Assembly: GCF_006912135.1 (NCBI RefSeq)
Contig: NZ_VIRS01000028.1
Location: forward strand, 31,732 to 95,731
Direction: 5' to 3'
Origin: Cryptosporangium phraense
Lineage (GTDB): Bacteria > Actinomycetota > Actinomycetes > Mycobacteriales > Cryptosporangiaceae
DNA length: 64,000 nt
Shown here: positions 51,282 to 60,392 of the stretch, piece after piece
Layout: each line of letters begins with the position of its first letter
Position numbering within the stretch: position 1 is the first letter of the stretch
The notes under the pieces: generated by a model
The model's input: the letters and a program-made list of their open reading frames with translations, nothing else
What the model was told of the DNA's origin: nothing
The model's database searches: none
Position numbers and translations under genes: made by a program

Positions 51282-51612
51282 TCTCGGTCGTACTCCTCGC
51301 TGAATCGATCGCTGAATCGTTCCGTCCGGGTCACGGCGAATCTTGCCTCGTGGCGGTCGTGGCCAGAACACCGGAACCCGACGTACAGTCCACGACGGCG
51401 CGAAGCCCTGCCAGGCCGGGCGGCCCCCACCAATCGGACGGAACGGTATGGACCGACGGTGGGGACCGACTCCCGCAACCCGGCGGTACAATTCGTTGCC
51501 AGCCGCCGGGAAGTAATCGCCCCGGAGGACGCTCCTGGAGATCAGCCCCCCGGTCAGTACCTTGACCGGTGAGGTGTGTGCCCCGCCGCACCGACACGTG
51601 GAAGGTCACTTC
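51282..51612. promoter_or_regulatory. Divergent region upstream of sigA with one -10-like site
   Basis: This 331-bp gap separates the phosphatase from sigA. TACAAT at 51487-51492 matches the TATAAT consensus at five positions and is oriented toward sigA, but the expected -35 region reads GACCGA, a weak match. GGAAGG just upstream of GTG 51613 is the sigA ribosome-binding site. No further structure was seen. Confidence 0.35.
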
Positions 51613-53121
51613 GTGACAGACGCCGACCGCACCCCTCCGCGGGCCGACATCGTCCGTTCCCTCGTCGACACGCTGACAGCGCGGGCGGGTGATACCGCCT
51701 CTCTCACCTCCAACGAGGTGGCGCGGGTGCTCGGCGGTGCGGGTGTTTCGCCCGCCCAAGGGAAGAAGATCCTGCAGGGCCTGTCGATGGCGGGTGTCAC
51801 CGTCGTGGTCGACGGCTCCGCGGATCCTCGCCCGACCCGCCGGCGAGTAGCCGCCGCCCGCTCGGCCACCACGCCGGCGTCGAAGGCGACGACCGCCAAG
51901 GCCGCCCGGCCCGCGGCCCCCGCCGCTGCGGCGACCGCGGCCGCCGAGGCTCCGGCCACCCCGACGCCGACCCCCCGTCCGTCGAAGCGCACCGCGGCCA
52001 AGAAGGCGGCCCCGGCCGCCGCGGCCGCCGCCGGCGCCAAGCCCGCCGAGGGCGCGCCCACCGACGGCCCGCCGGCCGAGGGCCTGACCGTCGACGAGCC
52101 GATCGTTCTCGCCGACGGCGAGGAAGAGGAGTTCGCGTTCGACGAGGAAGAGGAGGAGTCGGAGGCGCTGAAGCAGGCGCGCAAGGACGCCGAGCTCACC
52201 GCGTCGGCCGACTCGGTCCGGGCCTACCTCAAGCAGATCGGCAAGGTCGCGCTCCTCAACGCGGAAGAGGAGGTCGACCTCGCGAAACGCATCGAGGCCG
52301 GTCTCTACGCGGCCGAGCGCATGCGCCAGGGCGAAGACCGCGGCGAGAAGATGGTGACGCAGCTCCGCCGCGACCTGCTCTGGATCATCCGCGACGGCGA
52401 GCGGGCCAAGAACCACCTGCTCGAGGCCAACCTCCGGCTCGTCGTCTCGCTGGCCAAGCGCTACACCGGCCGGGGCATGGCGTTCCTGGACCTGATCCAG
52501 GAGGGCAACCTCGGTCTGATCCGCGCGGTCGAGAAGTTCGACTACACCAAGGGCTACAAGTTCTCGACGTACGCCACCTGGTGGATCCGGCAGGCGATCA
52601 CCCGGGCGATGGCCGACCAGGCCCGGACGATCCGTATCCCGGTGCACATGGTCGAGGTCATCAACAAGCTCGGCCGCATACAGCGTGAGCTGCTCCAGGA
52701 CCTGGGCCGCGAGCCCACCCCGGAAGAGCTGGCCAAGGAAATGGACATCACCCCGGAGAAGGTGCTGGAGATCCAGCAGTACGCCCGGGAGCCGATCTCG
52801 CTCGACCAGACGATCGGCGACGAGGGCGACAGCCAGCTCGGCGACTTCATCGAGGACTCCGAGGCCGTGGTTGCGGTCGACGCGGTCAGCTTCACGCTGC
52901 TGCAGGACCAGCTCCAGTCCGTGCTCCAGACACTGTCGGAGCGCGAGGCCGGCGTCGTGCGGCTGCGGTTCGGCCTGGCCGACGGGCAGCCCCGGACGCT
53001 GGACGAGATCGGTCAGGTCTACGGGGTCACCCGGGAGCGGATCCGGCAGATCGAGTCGAAGACGATGTCGAAGCTGCGTCACCCGTCCCGGTCGCAGGTG
53101 CTTCGCGACTACCTCGACTGA
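51613..53121 (+). CDS. sigA: Primary RNA polymerase sigma factor (SigA/HrdB type)
   Basis: This 502-residue protein has a region 1.1-like start ([20 protein letters not shown]), a long Ala/Pro/Lys-rich linker with an acidic end (about residues 70-200), then region 1.2 ([20 protein letters not shown]), region 2 ([20 protein letters not shown] and [17 protein letters not shown]), region 3 and region 4 ([20 protein letters not shown]). It directs housekeeping transcription. GTG 51613 is chosen for its GGAAGG site; an upstream in-frame TTG adds 17 residues. RbpA, encoded at 14.8 kb, is its cofactor. Confidence 0.96.
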   Translation: MTDADRTPPRADIVRSLVDTLTARAGDTASLTSNEVARVLGGAGVSPAQGKKILQGLSMAGVTVVVDGSADPRPTRRRVAAARSATTPASKATTAKAARPAAPAAAATAAAEAPATPTPTPRPSKRTAAKKAAPAAAAAAGAKPAEGAPTDGPPAEGLTVDEPIVLADGEEEEFAFDEEEEESEALKQARKDAELTASADSVRAYLKQIGKVALLNAEEEVDLAKRIEAGLYAAERMRQGEDRGEKMVTQLRRDLLWIIRDGERAKNHLLEANLRLVVSLAKRYTGRGMAFLDLIQEGNLGLIRAVEKFDYTKGYKFSTYATWWIRQAITRAMADQARTIRIPVHMVEVINKLGRIQRELLQDLGREPTPEELAKEMDITPEKVLEIQQYAREPISLDQTIGDEGDSQLGDFIEDSEAVVAVDAVSFTLLQDQLQSVLQTLSEREAGVVRLRFGLADGQPRTLDEIGQVYGVTRERIRQIESKTMSKLRHPSRSQVLRDYLD

Positions 53122-53146
53122 GTCACTAGTCCGTTACTTACCGTAA

Positions 53147-53177
53147 CGAGACGGCACCTGCTCCAGGTGCCGTCTCG
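53147..53177 (+). terminator. sigA terminator
   Basis: A perfect 14-bp stem, CGAGACGGCACCTG with CAGGTGCCGTCTCG, closes a CTC loop 26 bp after sigA. The following bases (TCCGGTTTCC) are only weakly T-rich. Confidence 0.85.
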
Positions 53178-53572
53178 TCCGGTTTCCGAGGCTCGTATCG
53201 GGTCGTGAACGGCGGGGAAACCGCCCAACCAGGGCCTGAACGGGTCCTGTCGGCGTGTTCCAACTTGGTGACCGGCGCATGTCCAAACGGCGTTTGAGCG
53301 GTCGTTTCACGGCATATATCCCGGATGTACGGGACGTGTTTGGGCGCCCCCGGATGTCTGTCCGAGATCCGATCTCCGCGAAGCGCATTCGCGTGGCACT
53401 CTGGTGGTGGAGCCGCCGGATATCGTGCCCGGCGGCTTCGGGACTCTTGGTCACTCGCTGTGTGACATGGAACATGGCGGTGGATCAGGAACGTCTCAGC
53501 ACACTGATGTGTTGGACGATGTGTGAGCGGTAAGAACATCGAACAGCACGGTGAGAGCAGAGGAGGAGGCCA
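53178..53572. other. Palindrome-rich non-coding region upstream of the DUF7455 gene
   Basis: This 395-bp gap has lower GC than its surroundings and no convincing gene. It holds a 13-bp palindrome CAAACGGCGTTTG (53284-53296), an inverted repeat CGCGAA-N5-TTCGCG (53377-53393), and a 9-bp hairpin AGCCGCCGG/CCGGCGGCT (53411-53437). These could be operators or parts of a long leader for the downstream small gene. A GAGGAGG ribosome-binding site ends the region. Confidence 0.4.
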
Positions 53573-53767
53573 ATGACCCCGACCCTGACCCCGCCGCCGA
53601 CCGAGGCGCCGTCAGCTGGCGAGCGTTGTGACCGGTGCGGTGCGGCTGCCAAGGTCCGGGCAGTTCTGCCCGGCGGCGGCGACCTCGTCTTCTGCGGACA
53701 TCACGGAGCCAAGTACGCCAAAGACCTCGAAAAGGTCGCGGTTCAAATTCTCCGTGCAGAGGACTAA
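53573..53767 (+). CDS. DUF7455 small zinc-finger-like protein
   Basis: This 64-residue protein has a disordered Thr/Pro start. It then has CDRCGAAAKVRAVLPGG and LVFCGHHGAKYAKDLEK, giving a Cys2 plus Cys-His2 pattern likely to bind zinc. Such genes follow sigA in many actinobacteria (DUF7455, from memory). The ribosome-binding site AGGAGGAGG is very strong, implying high expression. A strong terminator follows. Its target is unknown. Confidence 0.85.
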   Translation: MTPTLTPPPTEAPSAGERCDRCGAAAKVRAVLPGGGDLVFCGHHGAKYAKDLEKVAVQILRAED

Positions 53768-53783
53768 GTCCAGCCAAACGACT

Positions 53784-53815
53784 AACGCCCCCGGCCCTGT
53801 TGGGCCGGGGGCGTT
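53784..53815. terminator. Perfect 14-bp terminator hairpin after the DUF7455 gene
   Basis: AACGCCCCCGGCCC pairs with GGGCCGGGGGCGTT around TGTT and is followed by GTCGTTGTTC. It serves the rightward small gene and, in reverse, could terminate the leftward helicase gene beyond the 114-bp palindrome. Confidence 0.9.
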
Positions 53816-53827
53816 GTCGTTGTTCTG

Positions 53828-53941
53828 ACCTGGAGCCCGCCGAGGGCGGCGCTGACATCCGCGCCACTCGACGCCGCGTACTGGTCGTACTCAAGTCGGG
53901 TGGCGCGGCTGTCAGCGTCGTTCTCGGCGGGCCGCCCACTA
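53828..53941. repeat. 114-bp palindromic element, copy B
   Basis: This copy matches 22287-22400 at 104 of 114 positions without gaps. The 98-bp hairpin core is 53835-53932. Relative to copy A, one T-A pair becomes C-G, one C-G becomes G-C, two G-C pairs become G-T, and one G/G mismatch becomes C-G. So all stem changes keep or improve pairing. It ends at the TAG stop of the leftward helicase gene, exactly as copy A ends at the permease stop. Confidence 0.85.
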
Positions 53942-55678
53942 AGACCAGGTTTGGATGGTGGCGATTCTTTCCTCCAGCTGTTCGATGGAGGCTTGGGCGC
54001 TCGGGGGGCCTCCGCAGAGGCGGCGTAGTTCGGCGTGGATCTGGCCGTGGGGTCGGTTCGTGCGGTGGTGCTGGGCCGCGACCAGCGTATTGAGCTGCTT
54101 GCGCAGGGACTGGCGCCGGACGAACGTCGACGTCGGCACCGCCTCGGGCTCGGGGACATCCGGACCCTGGGCGGCCCTGGCCTTCTTCTGGGCCGCCACC
54201 TGGTCGGCCTGCCGCTTCGACAGCAGCGTCGCGATCTGGTCCGAGGTCAGCAGCCCGGGCAGCCCCAGGTACTCCTCCTCCTCGGCCGTGCCGGGCGCGG
54301 CCCCGGTGCCGAACGACGCACCGTCGTAGATCACCTGGTCGAGGTGCGCGGACGCCGACAGCGCGGTGAACTTCGGCTTGTCGTCGGTGTCCTCGTCCTC
54401 CTGCTTGTTGGCCGCCGCGACCAGGTCGTCGTCGAGCAGCTTCTCCCGGTGCGGGCGGTCGAGGACGTGGTCGCGCTCGACCTCCATCTCGCCGGCCAGC
54501 CCCAGCAGCACCGGGACGCTGGGCACGAAGATCGTCGCGGTCTCCCCCGTCCGGCGGGCCCGGACGAAGCGCCCGATCGCCTGGGCGAAGTACAGCGGGG
54601 TGCTGGCGCTGGTCGCGTAGACGCCGACCGCGAGCCGCGGGATGTCGACGCCCTCCGACACCATCCGCACCGCGACCATCCAGCGGTCTTCCGACGCCCC
54701 GAACGCGGCGATCTTGGCGCTGGCCGTGCCGTCGTCGGAGAGCACGACGACCGGCGCCTTCCCGGTGACCTTCCGCAGCAGGTCGGCGTAGGCCTTGGCG
54801 GAGGCGTGGTCGGTCGCGATGACCAGCCCGCCGGCGTCGGCCATGCCGTGCCGGCGGATGACCGTGAGCCGGGCGTCGGCGGCCCGCAGCACCTGGGGCA
54901 TCCAGTCGCCGCGAGGATCGAGTGCGGTGCGCCAGGCCTGGGCGGTCTGTTCGGCCGTCAGCGGCTCGCCCAGGCGGGCGGTGAGCTCCTCGCCCGCGCT
55001 GGTGCGCCACTTCGCCTCACCCGAGTAGGCCAGGAACAGCACCGGCCGGACGACGTTGTCGCGCAACGCGTCCGCATAGCCGTAGTTGGAGTCGGAGCGG
55101 GAGCGGGTCAGGCCGTTGCGGTCGCGCTCGTACTGCACGAACGGGATCGGGTTCGCGTCGGACCGGAACGGAGTTCCGGTCAGCGCGAGACGGCGGGTGG
55201 CCGGCTCGAACGCCATCCGGACGCCCTCACCCCAGGTGCGGGAGTCACCGGCGTGGTGGATCTCGTCGAGGATCACCAGCGTCGGCCGGGCCGTGACCCG
55301 GCGCCGGTGGATCGCCGGGTACAGCCCGACCTGGGCGTACGTGACGACGATGCCGTGGAAGTCGGCCGACGTGATGCCGGTGGACGAGAACGTCGGGTCG
55401 AGCTGGATACCCACCCGGGCCGCGGCCTGGGCCCACTGGGTCTTCAGGTGCTCGGTCGGCGCGACGACCGTGACCTGGCTGACCGTACGGTCGGCCAGCA
55501 GCTCGGCCGCGATCCGCAGCGCGAACGTCGTCTTGCCCGCGCCGGGGGTCGCGACCGCGAGGAAGTCCTGCGGTGACCGGCGGAGATACTCGACCAGCGC
55601 CTTGCGCTGCCAGACCCGCAGCGGCGGAGCCGCTCCCCCGACGGTGCCCACGCCCGCGTTCACTGGGTTCGCCGTCAA
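53939..55678 (-). CDS. DEAD/DEAH-box (SF2) helicase
   Basis: This 579-residue protein has SF2 motifs: Q-like RVWQRKALVEYL, Walker A ATPGAGKTT, Ia APTEHLKTQW, II DEIHH, III LTGTPFRS, IV-V region MVAVRMVSEGVDIPRLA and VI QAIGRFVRARR. The C-terminal 180 residues are a charged extension with SDQIATLLSKRQADQVAAQ and a final helical domain. It resembles actinobacterial XPB/UvrB-like DNA helicases of unknown role. A TTG start (55678) with GGAGG upstream is used; GTG 55663 is an alternative. Confidence 0.88.
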   Translation of the reverse strand: MTANPVNAGVGTVGGAAPPLRVWQRKALVEYLRRSPQDFLAVATPGAGKTTFALRIAAELLADRTVSQVTVVAPTEHLKTQWAQAAARVGIQLDPTFSSTGITSADFHGIVVTYAQVGLYPAIHRRRVTARPTLVILDEIHHAGDSRTWGEGVRMAFEPATRRLALTGTPFRSDANPIPFVQYERDRNGLTRSRSDSNYGYADALRDNVVRPVLFLAYSGEAKWRTSAGEELTARLGEPLTAEQTAQAWRTALDPRGDWMPQVLRAADARLTVIRRHGMADAGGLVIATDHASAKAYADLLRKVTGKAPVVVLSDDGTASAKIAAFGASEDRWMVAVRMVSEGVDIPRLAVGVYATSASTPLYFAQAIGRFVRARRTGETATIFVPSVPVLLGLAGEMEVERDHVLDRPHREKLLDDDLVAAANKQEDEDTDDKPKFTALSASAHLDQVIYDGASFGTGAAPGTAEEEEYLGLPGLLTSDQIATLLSKRQADQVAAQKKARAAQGPDVPEPEAVPTSTFVRRQSLRKQLNTLVAAQHHRTNRPHGQIHAELRRLCGGPPSAQASIEQLEERIATIQTWS

Positions 55679-55838
55679 ACCTCAACCTCCACGCCAGGGA
55701 CCGAACACCAGTGCGCCCCCGGGCGGCTGAACGCGGCGCGAGGGCTGGACCGAGCGTACCCGCCCGGGTTGCGGGATGATGGAAGACGAGCACGACATGG
55801 GTCGGACGCGACGCCGTGACCTTTACCCCGTAGCGTGA

Positions 55839-57032
55839 ATGGTTGACATGGTCACACTCCCCGCCGGGCGCGCCGCGCGCCTGAGAGCCGCGGCGAATCG
55901 CTTCGTCCGCGCGCTTCTCGGCCCGGCGTACGGGCCGGTGGCGGCTACTCTCCGTCCGATCGTGACGACGCTGCGGCTGCTGCGCGCGACCGTGGCCAAG
56001 GCCTGGCAGGACCGCATCCTCGGGCTCTCGGCCGAGGCCGCGTTCTGGCAGCTGCTCTCGGTGCCGCCGCTGATGCTCGCGGTCCTCGGCGTGCTGGGGT
56101 ACGCCGGGCGCTGGACCGGCACCGACCTGATCGACCGCACCGAGGCGCACGCGCTGCGGCTGACCGCCCGGCTGGTCAGCCCGAGCGTCCAGCACGAGGT
56201 CGTGACGCCGATCGTGTCCGAGCTGCTGCGCCACGGACGCGGTGGGGTGGCCACGGTCAGCATCGTGCTGGCGCTGTGGGCCGGCTCGTCGTCGACCGCG
56301 ACGTTCGTCAACACGGTGTCGATCGCCTACGGGCAGCGGGAGCTGCGTGGCGCGGTGCGGAGCCGGCTGCTGGCGCTCTGGCTCTACATCTGCACGCTAG
56401 CGACGGCCACCGTGGCGGTGCCGCTGGTGATCCTGGGTCCGGACTTCCTGGTCGCCCGTCTCCCGGACGGCTGGCACAGCGCAGCCGAGGCGATCATCCG
56501 GCTGGCCTACTGGCCGCTGACCGCGGCGATCGTGTTCGTCGCGCTCTCGGCGTTCTTCCACTACGCGACGCCGACGAGGCTGCGCTGGCGACGGGCGCTA
56601 CCCGGTGCGGCGCTGGCGCTGCTGCTGTTCGTCGGGCTGTCGTGGGTGCTGCGCCTCTACATCGGCCACATCGGCAACCAGATCCTGGTCTTCGCCACGC
56701 TGGCCGCGCCGATCGTCGCGCTGCTGTACTTCTACGTGCTGGCGTTCGCGGTGCTGCTCGGCGCCGAACTCAACGGGACGCTCGAGCAGCTGTACCCGGC
56801 CGGCTCACGCCCCCGGCACCTGCACCGGATCGCACGGGCCGGCCGCCGGCTGGCCGCGGCCGTCCGCGGAGAACGTCCGCCGAAGGTCGACGACCGCACC
56901 GAGCTCGAGCACGATGCCGACGCCCGCAAGGACGAGGCCGAAGCCGAGGACTCCCCCAGGCCGGTCGGCCGGGTCGCCGAACCGGCCCCGGTGGGTGCTT
57001 ACTTGTCGCCGCCCTTGGGCAGCGACTCGTAG
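55839..57032 (+). CDS. YihY/BrkB-family membrane protein
   Basis: This 397-residue protein has about six helices of the BrkB family. A helix preceded by LGLSAEAAFWQLLSVPPLML begins the core, with WRRALPGAALALLLFVGLSW, YFYVLAFAVLLGAELNGTLE and the C-terminal hydrophilic tail rich in Asp/Glu. The family was once called ribonuclease BN in error; function is unsettled. ATG 55839 or 55848 starts it. Its 3' end overlaps the convergent DUF3039 gene by 34 bp. Confidence 0.88.
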   Translation: MVDMVTLPAGRAARLRAAANRFVRALLGPAYGPVAATLRPIVTTLRLLRATVAKAWQDRILGLSAEAAFWQLLSVPPLMLAVLGVLGYAGRWTGTDLIDRTEAHALRLTARLVSPSVQHEVVTPIVSELLRHGRGGVATVSIVLALWAGSSSTATFVNTVSIAYGQRELRGAVRSRLLALWLYICTLATATVAVPLVILGPDFLVARLPDGWHSAAEAIIRLAYWPLTAAIVFVALSAFFHYATPTRLRWRRALPGAALALLLFVGLSWVLRLYIGHIGNQILVFATLAAPIVALLYFYVLAFAVLLGAELNGTLEQLYPAGSRPRHLHRIARAGRRLAAAVRGERPPKVDDRTELEHDADARKDEAEAEDSPRPVGRVAEPAPVGAYLSPPLGSDS

Positions 57033-57238
57033 ATCTCCTTGCAGGCCGGGCAGACCGGCGAGTTCGGCTTCGGGGACTTCGTCACGGGGAAGACCTCGCC
57101 GCACAGCGCCTGGACCATGTTGCCCATGACCGCGCTCTCGGCGATCTTGTTCTTCTTCACGTAGTGGAAGACCTCGGGGCCGTTGTTGGTCTCGCGCTCC
57201 TTGATCTCCGGCCGCTCGAGCGTCTCGGTGGCTCCCAC
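56999..57238 (-). CDS. DUF3039 small protein
   Basis: This 79-residue protein has the family pattern: HYVKKNKIAESAVMG, ALCGEVFPVTKSP and VCPACKEIYESLP. One cysteine plus a CxxC, with the nearby histidine, could bind zinc. GTG 57238 starts it; the frame is open far upstream without homology. It is the counterpart of the gene next to the BrkB family gene and DUF3099 in mycobacteria. No function is known. Confidence 0.9.
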   Translation of the reverse strand: MGATETLERPEIKERETNNGPEVFHYVKKNKIAESAVMGNMVQALCGEVFPVTKSPKPNSPVCPACKEIYESLPKGGDK

Positions 57239-57343
57239 GGTGCTTCCTCTCCAGGTGGTCGACGGAACGCCCCCCATTCTGCCGCATGCCTGCCCGGTCT
57301 CCCGCGTAAGAGGACGCTTATCGCCAGGAGTTACGGTGTTTGC

Positions 57344-58294
57344 GTGGAGATCGAACCCCCGCTCGGGCGCTACCGGATCCGGCTCGGCGCTGACGTCGCG
57401 GAAGCACTCGGCACCGGCGCGCCGGTCGTCGCGTTGGAGAGCACGATCCTGTCCCACGGGCTGCCCCGTCCGCGCAACCTGGAGGTGGGCGCCGAGATCG
57501 AGCGCACGGTCCGGGCCACCGGCGCGGTGCCGGCCACGATCGGCGTGCTCGGTGGGGAGATCTGCGTCGGCCTGGACGCGAAGCAGCTCGAGCACCTGGC
57601 CCTGACCGACGGCGTCGCCAAGGCCAGCGTCCGGGACCTGCCGGTCGTGGCGGCCAAGCGGCTCGACGGCGCGACAACGGTCGCGAGCACGGCGGCGATC
57701 GCGGCCGCCGTCGGCATCCCGGTGTTCGCCACCGGCGGCCTCGGCGGCGTCCACCGCGACGCGTCGACGACGTTCGACGAGTCGGCCGACCTGGGCGCGC
57801 TGGCCCGGACCCCGATCGCGGTGGTCTGCGCGGGCGTGAAGTCGATCCTGGACGTGCCGGCGACGCTGGAACGGCTGGAGTCGTCCGGGGTGACCGTCCT
57901 CGGGTACCGCACCGACAGGTTCCCGGGCTTCTACCTCTCGGACTCGGGCTACCCGATCGGCTGGCGGGCCGAGAACCCGGAGGAGATCGCCGACGTGCTC
58001 CGCGCGGCCCGCGAGCTGAAGCTGGGCTCGGGCGCGGTCGTCGTCGCGAACCCGCTGCCGGTCGACGAGCAGCTCGACCCGGCGCTGCACGACCGGGTCC
58101 TGCGGGAGGGGCTGGCCGGGCTCGAGCGCGACCACGTCACCGGCAAGGACGTGACGCCGTACCTGCTGGCGCACTTCCACGCGTCGACCGAGGGCGCGAG
58201 CCTCACCGTGAACACCCGGATCATCCTGCGTAACGCGGAACTGGCAGGGCGGATCGCGGTGGCGTTCGCCGGGTCCCGTACGGTCTCCGCGTGA
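57344..58294 (+). CDS. psuG: Pseudouridine-5'-phosphate glycosidase
   Basis: PsuG cleaves pseudouridine 5'-phosphate to uracil and ribose-5-phosphate (reversibly). The 316-residue product shows the family signatures VVALESTILSHGLPRP near residue 28, GGEICVGLD, KASVRDLPVVAAKRLDGATT, FATGGLGGVHRDA with the catalytic-region lysine CAGVKSILD, and GSGAVVVANPLP. GTG 57344 has AGGAG 12 bp upstream. The adjacent sugar-kinase-family gene is probably pseudouridine kinase, so together they degrade pseudouridine from RNA turnover. Confidence 0.95.
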   Translation: MEIEPPLGRYRIRLGADVAEALGTGAPVVALESTILSHGLPRPRNLEVGAEIERTVRATGAVPATIGVLGGEICVGLDAKQLEHLALTDGVAKASVRDLPVVAAKRLDGATTVASTAAIAAAVGIPVFATGGLGGVHRDASTTFDESADLGALARTPIAVVCAGVKSILDVPATLERLESSGVTVLGYRTDRFPGFYLSDSGYPIGWRAENPEEIADVLRAARELKLGSGAVVVANPLPVDEQLDPALHDRVLREGLAGLERDHVTGKDVTPYLLAHFHASTEGASLTVNTRIILRNAELAGRIAVAFAGSRTVSA

Positions 58295-58327
58295 TCCCTC
58301 GCTCCCGCACCGGTTGCTGACCCCGCG

Positions 58328-59224
58328 ATGAGCGCTCAGGCGGGGCGGGTGGTCGTCGTCGGCGACCTGGCGACCGACATCGTCATCCGCACCGAGGGGC
58401 CACCCGCGGTGGGCTCCGACCGCCCGGCGCAGATCCGGTACTCCGGTGGCGGCGCGGCCGCCAACACCGCCGTCTGGCTGGCCCGGGCCGGCGTCCCGGT
58501 GACGCTGGCCGCCCGGGTCGGCGACGACGCACCGGGCCGGGACCGGATCGCCGAGCTGATCGCGGCCGGGGTCGACCCCGCGGTGGCGATCGACACCGAC
58601 CTGCCGACCGCGTCGATCGCCGTGCTGGTCGACGGCGACGGCGAGCGGACGATGTTCCCCGACCGGGCGGCGGCCGACCGACTCGACGCCGCCGACGTCA
58701 CCGCGGCGGTCGAACGCCCGGACGTCCGGCACCTGCACCTCTCCGGCTACGCGCTGCTGGACGCCGGATCGCGCAAGGCCGGGCTGGCCGCGCTGGAGAC
58801 CGCGGGCCGGCGCGGGATCACGATCTCGGTGGACGCCGCCTCGGCCGCGCCGCTGGAGGCGGTCGGCCCGTCGCGGTTCCTGGGCTGGGTGGCCGGGGTC
58901 GATCTGCTGCTGGCCAACGCGGCCGAGGCGGCCGTGCTGACCGGGCTGGCCGATCCGTCCGTGTCGGCGGCCCGGCTGGCCACGTCGGTGCGGGTCGCGG
59001 TCGTGAAGGACGGCGCCGGTGGGGCCTGGTGGCGCGGCGAGAGCGGGGCGGCCTGGGTGGCCGCCGAACCGGCCCGGAGGGTCGTCGACTCGACCGGGGC
59101 CGGTGACGCGTTCGCAGCCGGCCTGCTGGCGGCCTGGCTCAGCGGAGCCGGGCCGGCCGGCGCCCTGGCCGCCGGGGCCCGCGCCGGCACGCTCGCGGTG
59201 GGCCTCCCGGGTGCGAGGCCCTAG
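58328..59224 (+). CDS. psuK: PfkB-family kinase, probable pseudouridine kinase
   Basis: This 298-residue ribokinase-fold protein begins VVVVGDLATDIVIRTEG and has the substrate loop RYSGGGAAANTAVWLARAG and the catalytic/anion-hole motif DSTGAGDAFAAGLLAAW. In context it should phosphorylate pseudouridine to supply the PsuG 33 bp upstream. Many PfkB kinases look alike, so the assignment rests mostly on linkage. Its stop overlaps the convergent DUF3099 gene by 4 bp. Confidence 0.75.
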   Translation: MSAQAGRVVVVGDLATDIVIRTEGPPAVGSDRPAQIRYSGGGAAANTAVWLARAGVPVTLAARVGDDAPGRDRIAELIAAGVDPAVAIDTDLPTASIAVLVDGDGERTMFPDRAAADRLDAADVTAAVERPDVRHLHLSGYALLDAGSRKAGLAALETAGRRGITISVDAASAAPLEAVGPSRFLGWVAGVDLLLANAAEAAVLTGLADPSVSAARLATSVRVAVVKDGAGGAWWRGESGAAWVAAEPARRVVDSTGAGDAFAAGLLAAWLSGAGPAGALAAGARAGTLAVGLPGARP

Positions 59225-59616
59225 TCGTCGTGGTTGATGACCCGGGCGGTCGAGGGCGGTAACTCGCGCGACTCCAGTTCCAGCGGGGCTTCGGTCTCGG
59301 CGCTCAGCGCCCGGGCGCTCGACGGCGTCCGCTTGAAGCGGTTCCGGAACCGGTTCTCCTCGCGAGGCGGACGGTCGTTCGCGAGCATCACCGCCATCCA
59401 CGGGAACACGCACATCCCGATCGTCAGGATGACCACCCAGGCCAGCGCGTACGGCACGTCCAGGCTGACCAGGACCGCCGCCAGGATCAGGCAGAACACT
59501 CGCAGCGACATCAGGCCGAAATACTGCATCTGGCGCCGGCGGAGCTGGTCGGCCGGGCTCTGTTCGGCCCCGGTGATCACCTCGACCCGCGGTCGCCGTG
59601 ATTGCACGCGATCCAC
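59221..59616 (-). CDS. DUF3099 membrane protein
   Basis: This 131-residue protein has a basic start, two adjacent helices (about 33-52 and 57-78; the second contains AWVVILTIGMCVFPWMAVML), then a charged tail with NRFRNRFKR. This matches DUF3099, an actinobacterial family. Function is unknown. Confidence 0.88.
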   Translation of the reverse strand: MDRVQSRRPRVEVITGAEQSPADQLRRRQMQYFGLMSLRVFCLILAAVLVSLDVPYALAWVVILTIGMCVFPWMAVMLANDRPPREENRFRNRFKRTPSSARALSAETEAPLELESRELPPSTARVINHDD

Positions 59617-59678
59617 CCGCTTCGTTTGCTAGCCGTTCCCTCCATCGTTGCACCGCGCATCCGGGTGCGCCACGCGAG

Positions 59679-60392
59679 TCAGGCCGAGGCGGGCTGAATC
59701 CTCTTGCCGTTGTTCACCGGGCTCGCTTCGACCGGGGGCAACCCGATCAGGCGACGGCAGGCGTCCACGCCCTCGCACTCGACCTGGGCCAGCCCGTAGC
59801 CCTGCCGGTGCAGCGCCCAGCGCTCCCGGGTCAGCCGCGACCACAGCATGTGGGTGACGACCCCGTCGTGCACCTCGTACGTGTCACCGCTCGGGCTGTA
59901 CCCCAGCGACCGGGTGACGCCCAGCGCGGCGTCGTTGCCCTCGGCCGACTGGCTCTCCACCGCGACCGCCCCGAAGCCCTCGAACGCGAGGTGCAGCGCG
60001 AGCGCGCGCATCGCCTTGCCGTGCCCCTGCCGTCGGTGCTCGGCCCCGAGCCAGGACGACGTCTCGACGATCCGGCGGCGCGGGAAGTCGTCGGCCATCA
60101 GGTCCTGCTGGCCGACGAGGACGCCGTCGACGTAGGCGGCCAGGCAGATCCGCCACTGCGTCGGGGCCAGCTCGGCCCGCGCGCGCCAGATCTGGCGCAG
60201 CACGGCCTGGGCGGCGACCTCGCCGGGCGTCGTGACGCCGCTGATCGGCAGCGACGGGTCGTGCCCGGCCTCCGGCGGCACCAGCGCGGCCAGCGCGGGC
60301 AGGTCCTCGTCGGTGGGTGGGCGCAGTTCGATGTTCCCGGCTCGCACGCGGAGACCGGCCAGCGGCCAGAGCGAGGGGTCGGCACAGCTCAC
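59679..60392 (-). CDS. GNAT-family N-acetyltransferase
   Basis: This 237-residue protein has the GNAT fold: IELRPPTDEDLPALAALVP at the start, GVLVGQQDLMADDF, then the acetyl-CoA loop SWLGAEHRRQGHGKAMRALA and VESQSAEGNDAALGVTRSLG. The pattern resembles RimJ/RimL-like members. The C-terminal 60 residues (ERWALHRQGYGLAQVECEGVD) are less usual. The GTG start overlaps the upstream HhH gene stop by 4 bp. The substrate is unknown. Confidence 0.85.
   Translation of the reverse strand: MSCADPSLWPLAGLRVRAGNIELRPPTDEDLPALAALVPPEAGHDPSLPISGVTTPGEVAAQAVLRQIWRARAELAPTQWRICLAAYVDGVLVGQQDLMADDFPRRRIVETSSWLGAEHRRQGHGKAMRALALHLAFEGFGAVAVESQSAEGNDAALGVTRSLGYSPSGDTYEVHDGVVTHMLWSRLTRERWALHRQGYGLAQVECEGVDACRRLIGLPPVEASPVNNGKRIQPASA

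Noticed and set aside
53138..53539. Open frames on both strands between sigA and the DUF7455 gene
   Set aside because: They lack ribosome-binding sites, overlap the sigA terminator, and have atypical His/Arg/Pro composition.
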